Origin: Mesorhizobium sp. J428
GTDB taxonomy: Bacteria > Pseudomonadota > Alphaproteobacteria > Rhizobiales > Rhizobiaceae
Length of the DNA stretch: 64,000 bases
Assembly (NCBI RefSeq): GCF_024699925.1
Contig: NZ_JAJOMX010000001.1
Span: forward strand, 4,006,001 to 4,070,000
Direction of reading: 5' to 3'
Shown here: positions 37,086-46,265 of the stretch, in pieces
Layout of the letters: each line of letters starts with the position of its first letter
Position numbering within the stretch: position 1 is the first letter of the stretch
Translations under genes and position numbers: made by a program
The notes under the pieces: generated by a model
The model's database searches: none
What the model saw: the letters and a program-made list of their open reading frames with translations, nothing else
What the model was told of the DNA's origin: nothing

Positions 37086-39731
37086 CTAGGCCAGCGTCCG
37101 TTCCACGATGTCGCGCAGGTCGGCCGACAGCGCAGGCGCGGCCTTGATCCGCGACAGCGTCGCACGCGCGCGCTCCCTGCGGGCCTCTTCGAGCGACCGC
37201 CAGGAGCGGAACGCCGTGGCGAGGCGCGCCGAGAGCTGCGGGTTCTTTGGATCGACCGACAGCGCGATCTCGGCCAACAGCTCATAGCCCGCGCCGTCGA
37301 TGCGGTGGAAGCCGGTCTGGTTGGCCGTCGTGTAGGTGCCGATCAGCGACCGCACGCGGTTGGGGTTGCCGAGCGAGAAGCCGGGATGTGTCATCAGCGC
37401 GCGCACGCGGTCGACCGCGCCGTCGCCGGGCGCGATCGCCTGAATCTGGAACCACTTGTCCATCACCAGCGGATCGTTGCCAAACCGCGCCTCGAAATCC
37501 GCCAGCGCGTCGGCGGCCTCGGCCGAACCCGGATGGCGCATCGTCAGCACCGAAAGGGCCGCGGCGCGGTCCGTCATGTTGCCCGCCTCGCGATACTGGC
37601 GCGCGGCGATGTCCGGCGAGGCGGTCGCGAGGGTGACATAGTCGAGCATGACGTTGCGCAGCGCCCGCCGCCCGCCGCTCGCCGCGTCGGGGGAATAGCC
37701 GCCGGTGTCGGCAAGGCTCTCGTAAGTCGACAGGAAGCTGTCGGCGTTCGCCGTGGCGATCACGCCGGCGAGCAGGTTGCGCGCCGAAAGGATCGCGTCC
37801 GGATCGATGTTCGAGCCGATCTCGCGGGCGATGTCGGCCTCGGCCGGCAGGGTCAGCGCCAGCGCCTTGTAGGCCGGTTCCAGTGCCTGGCTGCGCACCG
37901 TCTCCAGGCAGATCTGCGAGAGTTCGGGCGCGATCTTCGCCGCCTTGCCGCCGCGGATGGCGCCGGCCGCGTCGATCAGCGCGCCGGACATCAGGCTGGT
38001 CAGCGCCTGCCAGCGTGAGAACAGGTCGCTGTCGTTGCGGGCGAGAAGCATGCGTTCCTGCAGCGGCTGGTCGAAGGCGATTGTCACCGGGGCGGAGAAG
38101 CCGCGGTTGAGCGAGATCGCCGGCCGCTCGGCCAGACCCTCGAAACGGATGACGTGCCGGCGCTTCTTCAGGTGGATGACGCCGTCCTCGACGGTGGCGC
38201 CGCTGACCGACGAGCAGGCGATGTCGTTTCCGTCGGCGCCGACCAGACCGAAGGCAAGCGGAATATGCATCGCCTTTTTGCGGCTCTCGCCGGGGGTCGG
38301 CGGCACCGACTGCTCGATCTCCAGCGTCAGCGTCGCGGCATTCGCATCATGCGTGGCCGAGACCATCAGGTTCGGCGTGCCGGCCTGGTGATACCAGAGC
38401 GAGAACTGCGAGAGGTCGCGGCGCGACACGTCCTCGAAGACCTTGACGAAATCCTCGATCGTCGCGGCCTCGCCGTCGTGGCGCTCGAAATAGAGGTCCA
38501 TGCCGCGCCGGAAGTCCTCCGCGCCGAGGATGGTGCGGATCATGCCCACGACCTCCGAGCCCTTCTCGTAGACGGTGGCCGTGTAGAAGTTGTTGATCTC
38601 GCGATACCGCCGCGGACGGACGGGATGCGCCAGCGGCCCCTGGTCCTCGGGGAACTGGTGCGCGCGCAGCGTGCGCACGTCGGCGATGCGCTCGACCGCG
38701 CGCGAGCGCTCGTCCGCCGAGAATTCGTGGTCGCGGAAGACGGTCAGCCCTTCCTTCAGGCAGAGCTGGAACCAGTCGCGGCAAGTGATTCTGTTGCCTG
38801 TCCAATTGTGGAAATACTCGTGCGCGATGATCGCCTCGATATTGGCGAAATCGGCGTCCGTCGCGGTCTCGCGGTCGGCCAGCACGTATTTGTCGTTGAA
38901 GATGTTGAGGCCCTTGTTCTCCATCGCGCCCATGTTGAAGTCGGACACGGCGACAATGTTGAACACGTCGAGATCGTATTCACGGCCGAACGTCTCCTCG
39001 TCCCAGCGCATCGAGCGCTTCAGCGCGTCCATCGCATAGGCCGCGCGGCCCTGCTTGCCGTGCTCGACGAAGATGCCGAGCCGCACCTTGCGTCCGGACA
39101 TGGTGACGAACTGATCCGCCACTTCGGCGAGATCGCCGGCGACGAGCGCGAAGAGATAGGACGGCTTCGGATGCGGATCGAACCATTCGGCGAAGTGCCA
39201 GCCGTCGGCGAGCTCGCCCGCAGCCCCCGGATTGCCGTTGGCAAGCAGCAGCGGCGCCTCGGCGCGCCGTGCCTCGATCCGGACCGTATAGACCGAGAGC
39301 ACGTCGGGCCGATCGAGGAAATAAGTGATCCGGCGGAAGCCTTCCGCCTCGCACTGGGTGCAGTAATTGCCGCCCGAGCGGTAGAGACCCATCAGTGCCG
39401 TGTTTGCGGACGGCGCGGTCTCCGTCTCGATCGCCAGCCGGAAGGAGCGCGTGCGCGGCGGTGTCGCGATTGTCAGTTGCTGCGGTGTTGCCTCGTAGCT
39501 GCCGGGCTCCAGCGCCACGCCGTCGATCGAGATCGCGAGCAGCGCGATGCCGTCGCCATCGAGCACAAGCGGGGTCGAGGCGGTCACGCCGTCGCGCCGC
39601 TCGATCGTCAGCTCGGCGATCACGCGCGTCCTGTCAGGATCGAGCCGGAAGGTCAGGGATGTCCTGGGAATGAGCCAGTCGCTCGGACGATAATCCTCGA
39701 GCCTGAACACCTGGCCTGTATCTGTGCGCAT
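37086..39731 (-). CDS. pepN: Aminopeptidase N (M1 zinc metallopeptidase)
   Basis: The 881-residue enzyme removes N-terminal amino acids from peptides. The substrate-binding motif GAMENKGLNIFN lies near residue 265, and the zinc site HEYFHNWTGNRIT with the third ligand Glu in CLKEGLTVFRD near residues 298-325. C-terminal halves with ATLTLEIEQSVPPTPGE and the helical DUF3458 domain are present to the end, so it is full length. It is the E. coli PepN type. A 229-bp non-coding gap lies between its end and the PleC-like gene start. Confidence 0.95.
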   Translation of the reverse strand: MRTDTGQVFRLEDYRPSDWLIPRTSLTFRLDPDRTRVIAELTIERRDGVTASTPLVLDGDGIALLAISIDGVALEPGSYEATPQQLTIATPPRTRSFRLAIETETAPSANTALMGLYRSGGNYCTQCEAEGFRRITYFLDRPDVLSVYTVRIEARRAEAPLLLANGNPGAAGELADGWHFAEWFDPHPKPSYLFALVAGDLAEVADQFVTMSGRKVRLGIFVEHGKQGRAAYAMDALKRSMRWDEETFGREYDLDVFNIVAVSDFNMGAMENKGLNIFNDKYVLADRETATDADFANIEAIIAHEYFHNWTGNRITCRDWFQLCLKEGLTVFRDHEFSADERSRAVERIADVRTLRAHQFPEDQGPLAHPVRPRRYREINNFYTATVYEKGSEVVGMIRTILGAEDFRRGMDLYFERHDGEAATIEDFVKVFEDVSRRDLSQFSLWYHQAGTPNLMVSATHDANAATLTLEIEQSVPPTPGESRKKAMHIPLAFGLVGADGNDIACSSVSGATVEDGVIHLKKRRHVIRFEGLAERPAISLNRGFSAPVTIAFDQPLQERMLLARNDSDLFSRWQALTSLMSGALIDAAGAIRGGKAAKIAPELSQICLETVRSQALEPAYKALALTLPAEADIAREIGSNIDPDAILSARNLLAGVIATANADSFLSTYESLADTGGYSPDAASGGRRALRNVMLDYVTLATASPDIAARQYREAGNMTDRAAALSVLTMRHPGSAEAADALADFEARFGNDPLVMDKWFQIQAIAPGDGAVDRVRALMTHPGFSLGNPNRVRSLIGTYTTANQTGFHRIDGAGYELLAEIALSVDPKNPQLSARLATAFRSWRSLEEARRERARATLSRIKAAPALSADLRDIVERTLA

Positions 39732-39892
39732 GCAACGTCTTTCGGGCTCGGCCGCGGCCTTGGTCCAAACGGTCGAAGCCCTTGGCGCGACAAACTGTTA
39801 TGCTAGGTCTTTACACGAAACATCGGCTCGTCAAAACTCACGGTGCGTAAGCATTCGCACCCGCACCAGCCGCAGATCCACGAGGAAAGACC

Positions 39893-42190
39893 ATGACTGT
39901 TCAAACTCCCAAGTTTGGAATGGGCGCATCCGTGCTGCGCAAGGAGGATGACGCGTTCATCTTCGGGCGCGGACACTACACCGACGATTTCGCGCCGGCA
40001 GGCATGCTGCACCTCTATGTCCTGCGCTCGCCCACTGCGCGGGCGAAGTTCACCATCGTCTCGACGGAGGCCGCGAAGGCGGCGCCGGGTGTCCATCTGG
40101 TGCTGACCGCCGCCGACATCGATCTCGGCGACCTGAAGTCCGGCGCGATGCAGAAGCAGCCGGACGGCACGCGCGCGACGCCCCGCGACATCCCGATCCT
40201 GTGCCGCGACGAGGTGTCCTATGTCGGCGACGCGGTGGCTTGCGTCGTTGCGGAAAGCCGCGCGCTGGCGCAGGACGCGGCGGAACTGATCGAAATCGAC
40301 TACGAGGACATGGAGCCCGTTGCGTTGACGGCGCAGGCGCTCGATGCGGATGTGCCGCTGGTCTGGCCCCAACACGGCAGCAATCGCGCCTTCCGCTATG
40401 AACTCGGCGACGCGGCAAAGACCGAGGCGGCCTTCGCCAAGGCGAAGCACGTGACCAGGACCGTGTTCCGCAACAACCGCCTCGTCTGCAACTACATGGA
40501 GCCGCGCGCGGCGCTTGCGGAGTGGAACGCGCAGGAGGAGAGGCTGGTCCTGACCGTCGGGTCGCAGGGCGTGCATTCGATGCAGCGGATCCTTGCCGGC
40601 GTGTTGGGCATTGCGCCCGCCGGCCTGCGCGTCGTCACGCCGGATGTCGGCGGCGGCTTCGGCCCGAAGACCTTCGTCTATCGCGAATATGCGCTGGTGC
40701 TGGATGCCGCGCGCCGTCTCGGCCGGCCAGTGAAGTGGGCGAGCGACCGCACGGAGCACTTCCTCACCGATGCACAGGGACGCGACAATGAGGTGGTGGC
40801 AGAGATGGCGATGGACGCGAACGGCCGCTTCCTGGGCCTGCGCGTCGGCCTGGTTGCCAATCTGGGAGCCTATTGCTCGCAGTACGGACCGTTCATCCCC
40901 TATGTCGGCGCGACGATGTCGACCGGCGTCTACGACATCAAGGCGCTGCATGTCGAGATCGACGGTGTCTACACCAACACCTGCCCGGTGGACGCCTATC
41001 GCGGCGCCGGCCGGCCGGAAGCGGCCTATCTGCTGGAGAAGCTGGTCGACGCCTGCGCGCGCGACATGAACCTGTCGCCCGCCGAGATCCGCCGCCGCAA
41101 TTTCATCCGGCCGGAGCAGTTCCCCTATACGACTGCGACGGGTCGCAGATACGATGTCGGCGAGTTCGACGGGCACATGACGCTGGCGCTGGAACGAGCC
41201 GACTGGAACGGCTTCGAGGCGCGCCGGCAGGCATCGAAAGCGGCCGGCAGGCTGCGCGGCATCGGCATGGCGACCTATGTCGAGGCCTGCGCCTTCGCCG
41301 GCTCCGAAGCCGCCCACCTGACGCTGAACGGCGACGGCACCGTGACGCTGTTCATCGGCACCCAGACCAACGGCCAGGGCCACGCCACGGCCTATTCGCA
41401 GTTCGTCGCCGAGAAGCTCAACCTGCCGATCGAGAAGATCCATGTCCGGCAGGGCGACACCGACGAGTTGGACAAGGGCGGCGGCACCGGCGGCTCGCGG
41501 TCAATTCCGCTCGGCGGCGTCTCGGCTGCCTATGCCGGCGAGAACCTCGCCGAGAAGATCAAGAAGATCGCCGCGGACGAACTGGAGGCGGGCGCTGCCG
41601 ACATCGAGCTCGTCGACGGCACCGCACGCATCGTCGGTACCGACCGCTCGCTCGATTTCGCCGCGATCGCGAAGGCTGCCAAGAGCCCGGAGGACCTGAA
41701 GGGGTTCGGCGAGTTCGTCCAGGACGAGGCCACCTATCCGAACGGCACCCATATCTGCGAAGTCGAGATCGATCCGGCTACCGGCATGACGGAGATCCTG
41801 CGCTACACGATCGTCGACGACTTCGGCACCGTGGTGAACCCGATCCTGCTCGCGGGACAGGTGCATGGCGGCGTCGTGCAGGGCATAGGCCAGGCGCTGA
41901 CCGAGGACGCGGTCTACGGCGAGGACGGGCAATTGCTGACGGCGAGCTTCATGGACTACGGCATGCCGCGGGCGGATCTGATTCCGTTCATTGACTTTTC
42001 GACCCGCAACGTGCCCTCGACCACCAACGCGCTCGGCATCAAGGGCGCGGGCGAGGCGGGCACGATCGGCGCCACGCCGGCGGTGATGAACGCGGTGACG
42101 GATGCGCTGTGGCAGGCCCATCGCATTGGCCACATCGAGATGCCGGCGACGCCCCTGAGGGTCTGGCAGGCGATCCGGGACGCTGCCTGA
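39893..42190 (+). CDS. Molybdenum hydroxylase large subunit (CoxL-like form II, xanthine dehydrogenase family)
   Basis: The 765-residue protein begins MGASVLRKEDDAFIFGRGHY and carries the molybdopterin-cytosine-dinucleotide motifs GGGFGPKTFVYREYA, TQTNGQGHATAYSQF and GGGTGGSRSIPLGG. The active-site loop reads AYRGAGRPEAAY near residue 367. True CO dehydrogenases (form I) have AYRCSFR, so this is form II with unknown substrate. The base Glu is in KGAGEAGTIGATPAV near residue 720. No FAD or 2Fe-2S subunit is adjacent, which is unusual, so partners must be elsewhere. The DMT exporter gene follows 2 bp later. Confidence 0.9.
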   Translation: MTVQTPKFGMGASVLRKEDDAFIFGRGHYTDDFAPAGMLHLYVLRSPTARAKFTIVSTEAAKAAPGVHLVLTAADIDLGDLKSGAMQKQPDGTRATPRDIPILCRDEVSYVGDAVACVVAESRALAQDAAELIEIDYEDMEPVALTAQALDADVPLVWPQHGSNRAFRYELGDAAKTEAAFAKAKHVTRTVFRNNRLVCNYMEPRAALAEWNAQEERLVLTVGSQGVHSMQRILAGVLGIAPAGLRVVTPDVGGGFGPKTFVYREYALVLDAARRLGRPVKWASDRTEHFLTDAQGRDNEVVAEMAMDANGRFLGLRVGLVANLGAYCSQYGPFIPYVGATMSTGVYDIKALHVEIDGVYTNTCPVDAYRGAGRPEAAYLLEKLVDACARDMNLSPAEIRRRNFIRPEQFPYTTATGRRYDVGEFDGHMTLALERADWNGFEARRQASKAAGRLRGIGMATYVEACAFAGSEAAHLTLNGDGTVTLFIGTQTNGQGHATAYSQFVAEKLNLPIEKIHVRQGDTDELDKGGGTGGSRSIPLGGVSAAYAGENLAEKIKKIAADELEAGAADIELVDGTARIVGTDRSLDFAAIAKAAKSPEDLKGFGEFVQDEATYPNGTHICEVEIDPATGMTEILRYTIVDDFGTVVNPILLAGQVHGGVVQGIGQALTEDAVYGEDGQLLTASFMDYGMPRADLIPFIDFSTRNVPSTTNALGIKGAGEAGTIGATPAVMNAVTDALWQAHRIGHIEMPATPLRVWQAIRDAA

Positions 42191-42192
42191 AC

Positions 42193-43131
42193 GTGCCACA
42201 TTTCACGTTCTCGCGGCCGGTGGCCGCGATCATCCTGAAAACGTCGTCGATCGCGGTTTTTGTGGGGATGCAGTCCTTCATCAAGCTGGCCGGGGTCGTC
42301 CCGGCCGGCCAGATCGTGTTCTTCCGCTCCTTCTTCGCGTTGATACCGATCCTGATCCTGCTGGCCTGGACGGGCGAACTCAGGACGGCGTTCTATACGA
42401 GCCGTCCGGGACGCCACGTGGTGCGCGGCCTTGTCGGCGTCTCGTCGATGGCGCTCGGCTTCTTCGCCCTGACGCGGCTGCCGCTGCCCGAGGCGATCAT
42501 GCTCAACTACGCGCAGCCCCTGCTGGTGGTCGTCATCAGCGCGCTGGTGCTGGGCGAGGTGGTGCGCGTCTTCCGTTGGACGGCGGTCGCGGTCGGCTTC
42601 CTCGGCGTGCTGATCATCTCATGGCCGAAGCTTACCCTGTTCACGTCGCCGGACGGGATGGGAAGCGCCGAGGCGGTCGGCGTTGCTGCGGCCCTCGTCG
42701 CGGCCGCCATCTCGGCCGTCGCGTTGCTGCAGGTTCGATCGCTGGTTCAGACGGAAAAATCATCGACGGTTGTCATTTGGTTCTCGCTCACCGCCTCGGC
42801 TGCGGGCCTGTTCACGCTCCCTTTCGGCTGGGCGCCGCTGACGGGTTGGCAGTTCTTTTACCTCGTGATGAGCGGCATCTGCGGCGGTGTCGCCCAGGTG
42901 CTGATGACTGAATCCTACCGCCACGCCAGCGTCGCGACGGTCGCGCCCTTCGAATACACCTCGATCCTGTTCGGGCTCGCGGCGGGATATCTACTGTTTG
43001 GCGATCTTCCGACTGTCCATTCGATCGTCGGCGGGGCGATCGTCGTGGGGTCCGGCCTGATGATCATCTGGCGCGAGCAGCGGCTGGGGCTGGAGCGCGG
43101 CAAGGCGCGCAAGGTCATGCCGCCACAATAG
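42193..43131 (+). CDS. DMT-superfamily (EamA) transporter
   Basis: About 312 residues with ten predicted membrane helices in two EamA repeats. Examples are IILKTSSIAVFVGMQSFIKL, ILILLAWTGEL, IMLNYAQPLLVVVISALVLG and, in the second half, PFEYTSILFGLAAGYLLFGDLP. The first repeat has FFALTRLPLPEAIMLNYAQP, typical of EamA exporters for metabolites or amino acids. The GTG at 42193 is chosen because it lies 2 bp after the upstream stop and directly precedes the first helix. Likely co-transcribed with the molybdenum enzyme; a shared substrate is only a guess. Confidence 0.88.
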   Translation: MPHFTFSRPVAAIILKTSSIAVFVGMQSFIKLAGVVPAGQIVFFRSFFALIPILILLAWTGELRTAFYTSRPGRHVVRGLVGVSSMALGFFALTRLPLPEAIMLNYAQPLLVVVISALVLGEVVRVFRWTAVAVGFLGVLIISWPKLTLFTSPDGMGSAEAVGVAAALVAAAISAVALLQVRSLVQTEKSSTVVIWFSLTASAAGLFTLPFGWAPLTGWQFFYLVMSGICGGVAQVLMTESYRHASVATVAPFEYTSILFGLAAGYLLFGDLPTVHSIVGGAIVVGSGLMIIWREQRLGLERGKARKVMPPQ

Positions 43132-43133
43132 GC

Positions 43134-43940
43134 TCAGGCAGACGCTCTGGCCGCGGCAAGCGCCCGCAGCGTTTCGGCCGTCTGCGCGTCGGCCGGGAAG
43201 AAGGATTCGATCGCAATCTCCGACACCGTCACGTCCAGCGGCGTGCCGAAGACGGTGACGGTCGAGATGAACGACAGGCTGACACCGGCCGCCTTGATGC
43301 GCAACGGCACGGCGATGTTCGAATAGTCATGCCTGACCGGGCCGCCGTTCGAGCGGCCAGGATAGGCGCGAAGCTCGGCTTCGAGGTCCGCGACCTCCGG
43401 ATTGCCGCTCGCTGCCGCCAGCCGCTTCAGCCGCTCCAGCACATGCGCGCGCCATTCCGCCAGGTTCTCGATGCGCGGCGCGAGACCGCCCGGATGGAGG
43501 CTCAGCTTGAGCACGTTGATCGGCGGCTCGAGCAGGCTCGCTTCTTCGATATCTTGGAGGAATGGCGCGATCGCTGCGTTCGCGCGGATCAGGTTCCAGC
43601 ACCCGTCGACGGCGAGCGCCGGGTTCGGCTCGTGCGCCGCGAGCACGCGGCCGATCGCCGCCATTGCCGGCGCGAAGGCTTCATCCTCGACCAGCCGCTC
43701 GGGATAGGTCGGCGCATAGCCGGCCGCGAGCAGCATCCGGTTGCGCTGGCGCAGCGGCAGGTCGAGGCGCTCGGCGAGCCGGATCACCATGTCGCGCGAC
43801 GGAGCCGCGCGCCCGCTTTCGAGGAAACTCAGATGCCGCTGGGAGATCTCGGCCTCGAGAGCAAGGTCGAGCTGGCTCATGCGGCGGCGGGCGCGCCACT
43901 CACGCAGCAGGTGGCCAACGGAGGTGTGCGGCGTATCCAT
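43134..43940 (-). CDS. XRE-family regulator with MmyB-like ligand domain
   Basis: The 268-residue protein has an N-terminal helix-turn-helix (LREWRARRRMSQLDLALEAE, ISQRHLSFLESGRAAPSRDM) and a C-terminal MmyB-type domain (residues 90-260) with GCWNLIRANAAI and a PAS-like fold that may bind a fatty-acid-like ligand. It is transcribed divergently from the small membrane protein gene at 44065, with 124 bp between, so that gene is its most likely target. It converges tail to tail with the DMT gene. Confidence 0.88.
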   Translation of the reverse strand: MDTPHTSVGHLLREWRARRRMSQLDLALEAEISQRHLSFLESGRAAPSRDMVIRLAERLDLPLRQRNRMLLAAGYAPTYPERLVEDEAFAPAMAAIGRVLAAHEPNPALAVDGCWNLIRANAAIAPFLQDIEEASLLEPPINVLKLSLHPGGLAPRIENLAEWRAHVLERLKRLAAASGNPEVADLEAELRAYPGRSNGGPVRHDYSNIAVPLRIKAAGVSLSFISTVTVFGTPLDVTVSEIAIESFFPADAQTAETLRALAAARASA

Positions 43941-44064
43941 GCCGCAAAGCTAGCCCGGTTCGGGAATGGTTGCCATTACCTGGCACGTAATCGCCAACAC
44001 GATCCGCGCGATCGATGATCCGCAGCAATCCGGTCGATGCCGGTGCAACTGAAAGGACCGCAAC

Positions 44065-44460
44065 ATGTCTATCGCCGTTACCCCCTATGTCCGCAACGTC
44101 CTCCTTCTCGATGGTCTCGTCAGCGGCGCGGCCGGAATCGTCATGGCGGCCGGCGCTTCGCTGCTCGCTCCGCTCCTGTCGCTTCCGGTCGATCTCCTGT
44201 TCTGGGCGGGCATCGTGCTCTTGCCCTGGTGCGCGGCGCTCGTTTTCCTCGCGCGCCGGTCGGCCATCTCCCGGATGCTGATGCTGGACGTGATCGCGAT
44301 CAACGCGCTCTGGGTCGCGGCGAGCTTCGGCATCATGGTCGCCGGCCTCGTCCAACCCAACCTGCTCGGCGTGCTGTTCGTTACGGCGCAAGCGCTGACG
44401 GTGGCGCTGTTCGTCGCGTTGCAGCTTGGCGTCATGCTACGCGCCGGCGCAGCGGCCTGA
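44065..44460 (+). CDS. Small four-helix integral membrane protein of unknown function
   Basis: 131 residues with four hydrophobic helices (about 10-35, 42-62, 70-95 and 100-125): LVSGAAGIVMAAGASLLAPL, LFWAGIVLLPWCAALVFL, VIAINALWVAASFGIMVAGL and LFVTAQALTVALFVALQLGV. No catalytic motif is seen. It is divergent from an XRE/MmyB regulator and preceded by GAAAGGA. Proteins of this shape in such pairs are usually annotated as hypothetical; I do not assign a function. Confidence 0.75.
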   Translation: MSIAVTPYVRNVLLLDGLVSGAAGIVMAAGASLLAPLLSLPVDLLFWAGIVLLPWCAALVFLARRSAISRMLMLDVIAINALWVAASFGIMVAGLVQPNLLGVLFVTAQALTVALFVALQLGVMLRAGAAA

Positions 44461-44520
44461 GACGACCTGCGTGGAGGCCGGGGCCGGAGAGGCCGCGCTC
44501 CGGCTTTCGCATCTCGGCGG

Positions 44521-45351
44521 TCAGCCGGCGTCCCGCAGCTTCGCCTTCACTTCCAGGAAATCGCGCCAGGCGAGCTTCTTGTGGGCGGGGTTGCGGAGCA
44601 GATAGGCCGGGTGCAGCGTCGGCATCAGCGGGATTTCGACGCCGGTGCCGATCGAATGCGCCTTCCATGCCCCGCGCAGCCGCATGATTCCGGTTTGGGT
44701 CTTCAGCAGCGCCTTGGTCGATGCGTTGCCGAGCGTGACGAGCACGTTGGGATTCACCAGTTCGATCTGCCGCTCGATGAACGGGCGGCAGATCTCGGTC
44801 TCCATCGGCGACGGATCGCGGTTGCCCGGCGGCCGCCACGGAATGACGTTGGCGATGTAGACGGACGTGCGGTCGTATCCGATCGCCGCGAGCATCCGAT
44901 CCAGCAGCTGGCCCGAACGGCCGACGAAGGGCAGGCCCTCCAGATCCTCCTCGCGTCCGGGGGCCTCGCCGACGAACATCACCGACGCTGCAGGATTGCC
45001 GTCTGCGAAGACCAATGACTTGGCCGTGAATTTGAGATTGCAGCCGTCGAAGCCGGCGAGAATCTCCCTCAATTCGTCGAGCGAGCCGGCGGAGCGTGCG
45101 GCCTCCCGGGCGCGCGCTGCCTGCGCCTCGTCGGGCACGCTGGCGGCAATTGCCGGAGCTGGCGGTCTCGCGGCGGCTTGCTGCCGCGGCACCTCGACCG
45201 GGGCCGGGGGAGCGGCGGGCGGCGGCGCGGCCCTGGCCGACAGGGCGAACCGATCCACGGGCGCGTCGTCGAGCGCCTCGTCCACGCCCGTCTCGGCGTA
45301 GAAGCGCAGAAGCTCCTCGAGGGAGGCGCGGGTGTCGATGGCGTCGGTCAT
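44521..45351 (-). CDS. Uracil-DNA glycosylase (family 4-like, cluster cysteines missing)
   Basis: The enzyme removes uracil from DNA. After a Pro/Ala-rich N-terminal 90 residues, the glycosylase core shows motif A FVGEAPGREEDLEGLPFVGR and motif B LMPTLHPAYLLRNPAHKK. Family 4 enzymes bind a 4Fe-4S cluster through four cysteines; here only two cysteines exist in the whole protein (DGCNLKF and EICRPF). A cluster is therefore unlikely, as for some alphaproteobacterial homologues. The ATG at 45351 is chosen over a TTG two codons earlier. Confidence 0.88.
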   Translation of the reverse strand: MTDAIDTRASLEELLRFYAETGVDEALDDAPVDRFALSARAAPPPAAPPAPVEVPRQQAAARPPAPAIAASVPDEAQAARAREAARSAGSLDELREILAGFDGCNLKFTAKSLVFADGNPAASVMFVGEAPGREEDLEGLPFVGRSGQLLDRMLAAIGYDRTSVYIANVIPWRPPGNRDPSPMETEICRPFIERQIELVNPNVLVTLGNASTKALLKTQTGIMRLRGAWKAHSIGTGVEIPLMPTLHPAYLLRNPAHKKLAWRDFLEVKAKLRDAG

Positions 45352-45423
45352 GGTCAATTCGCGCGGCCATACTGCCGCTGCCCATTCAATAGGGCGGTGC
45401 CGGTCCTGCGTAAACCTCCATGC

Positions 45424-46020
45424 TCACGACAGCGGAATGCGCGGGTCCTGCCGGAGGTAGAATTCCAGCTTCGGCGTGAAGTCCGTGACGAAGAACTTGA
45501 AGTCGGCGGTTTCCAGCGGATCGACATGGCCGTCGGAGAAGACGATGCGATCGTTCGGCTCGAAGTCGGTATCGTGGATGCGGAAGGAATCCGACGACCG
45601 GTTTTCCGGATTGACGCGCCTCTGGTCGAAGGAGAGGCCGTCGCCGTGCACGCTCGGAATGCCGAGCTGCTCCTGCAACTCGAACTCGTATTCCGTCCAG
45701 GCGATGCCGCTGTTGTTGAGCGAGCGGATGCGGAGGTGCATCATGCCGGTGGCAAATTGGCCCGGCTGGCCTTGGGTGCGGATCTGGGAGGCGACCCGGA
45801 TGACGAGTGTCACGGGGCTCGCCGACACCATCTCCTGTTCGATGACGAACGGATCGGCCTTCGTGCCGATGCCAGACACGCCAAGAAGGATGAAACCGCC
45901 GAGCTCGTCGGAGAAGGAATAGGCGCCGGAGCGCCACACATGCGGTTCGCCACCCTCCGCCACAGCGAGGAAGGGCAGGGCGGCAAGACATCCTGCGATC
46001 ACCTTCCAGAGAGCAGCCAT
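45424..46020 (-). CDS. Secreted protein of unknown function
   Basis: 198 residues with a signal peptide (WKVIAGCLAALPFLAVAEGG, cleavage near residue 22). The mature part is beta-rich (GAYSFSDELGGFILLGVSGI, VTLVIRVASQIRT, MMHLRIRSLNNSGIAWTEYE) without a domain I recognise, ending LEFYLRQDPRIPLS. A periplasmic immunoglobulin-like or beta-sandwich fold is plausible. It converges with nothing and lies 72 bp from the glycosylase gene on the same strand. Confidence 0.7.
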   Translation of the reverse strand: MAALWKVIAGCLAALPFLAVAEGGEPHVWRSGAYSFSDELGGFILLGVSGIGTKADPFVIEQEMVSASPVTLVIRVASQIRTQGQPGQFATGMMHLRIRSLNNSGIAWTEYEFELQEQLGIPSVHGDGLSFDQRRVNPENRSSDSFRIHDTDFEPNDRIVFSDGHVDPLETADFKFFVTDFTPKLEFYLRQDPRIPLS

Positions 46021-46128
46021 CGTCTCGTCCGGCAGAACGTGCTTGGGCGAGGATAGACTCGTTCGACGGCAAATGGATACGGCGAATCCATAGGCGCCGG
46101 AAATCGCCGGGCGAAATCGGGAATTGAA

Positions 46129-46144
46129 TTGACGTTTACGTTAA
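46129..46144. promoter_or_regulatory. Palindromic operator candidate (ACGT-N2-ACGT) upstream of ETF-QO
   Basis: TTGACGTTTACGTTAA is an almost perfect palindrome (TTGACGT / ACGTTAA) with ACGT half-sites 2 nt apart. It resembles, from memory, boxes of MerR-type LiuR regulators of branched-chain amino acid degradation, a pathway that feeds electrons to ETF-QO. The site is 121 bp before the coding start. Confidence 0.4.
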
Positions 46145-46164
46145 GGTAAATTTATAGCAATTAA

Positions 46165-46180
46165 TCTAACGAACGTTAGA
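46165..46180. promoter_or_regulatory. Second palindrome upstream of ETF-QO (TCTAACG-AA-CGTTAGA)
   Basis: TCTAACG (46165-46171) and CGTTAGA (46174-46180) are perfect 7-bp inverted arms with a 2-nt spacer, within an unusually A/T-rich stretch that should hold the promoter. The binding factor is unknown; a TetR- or MarR-type dimer would fit the spacing. Confidence 0.45.
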
Positions 46181-46265
46181 AATATGCGACGCTTTCGCGC
46201 GGCAGCGGGTCTGGTGCAGGCGTGAGAATTAAGGCAAGAGGATCGGCGACCGGCCGGAGGACGAG

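Noticed and set aside
39893..42190. Aerobic CO dehydrogenase large subunit
   Set aside because: The active-site loop is AYRGAGR rather than AYRCSFR, and partner subunits are missing.
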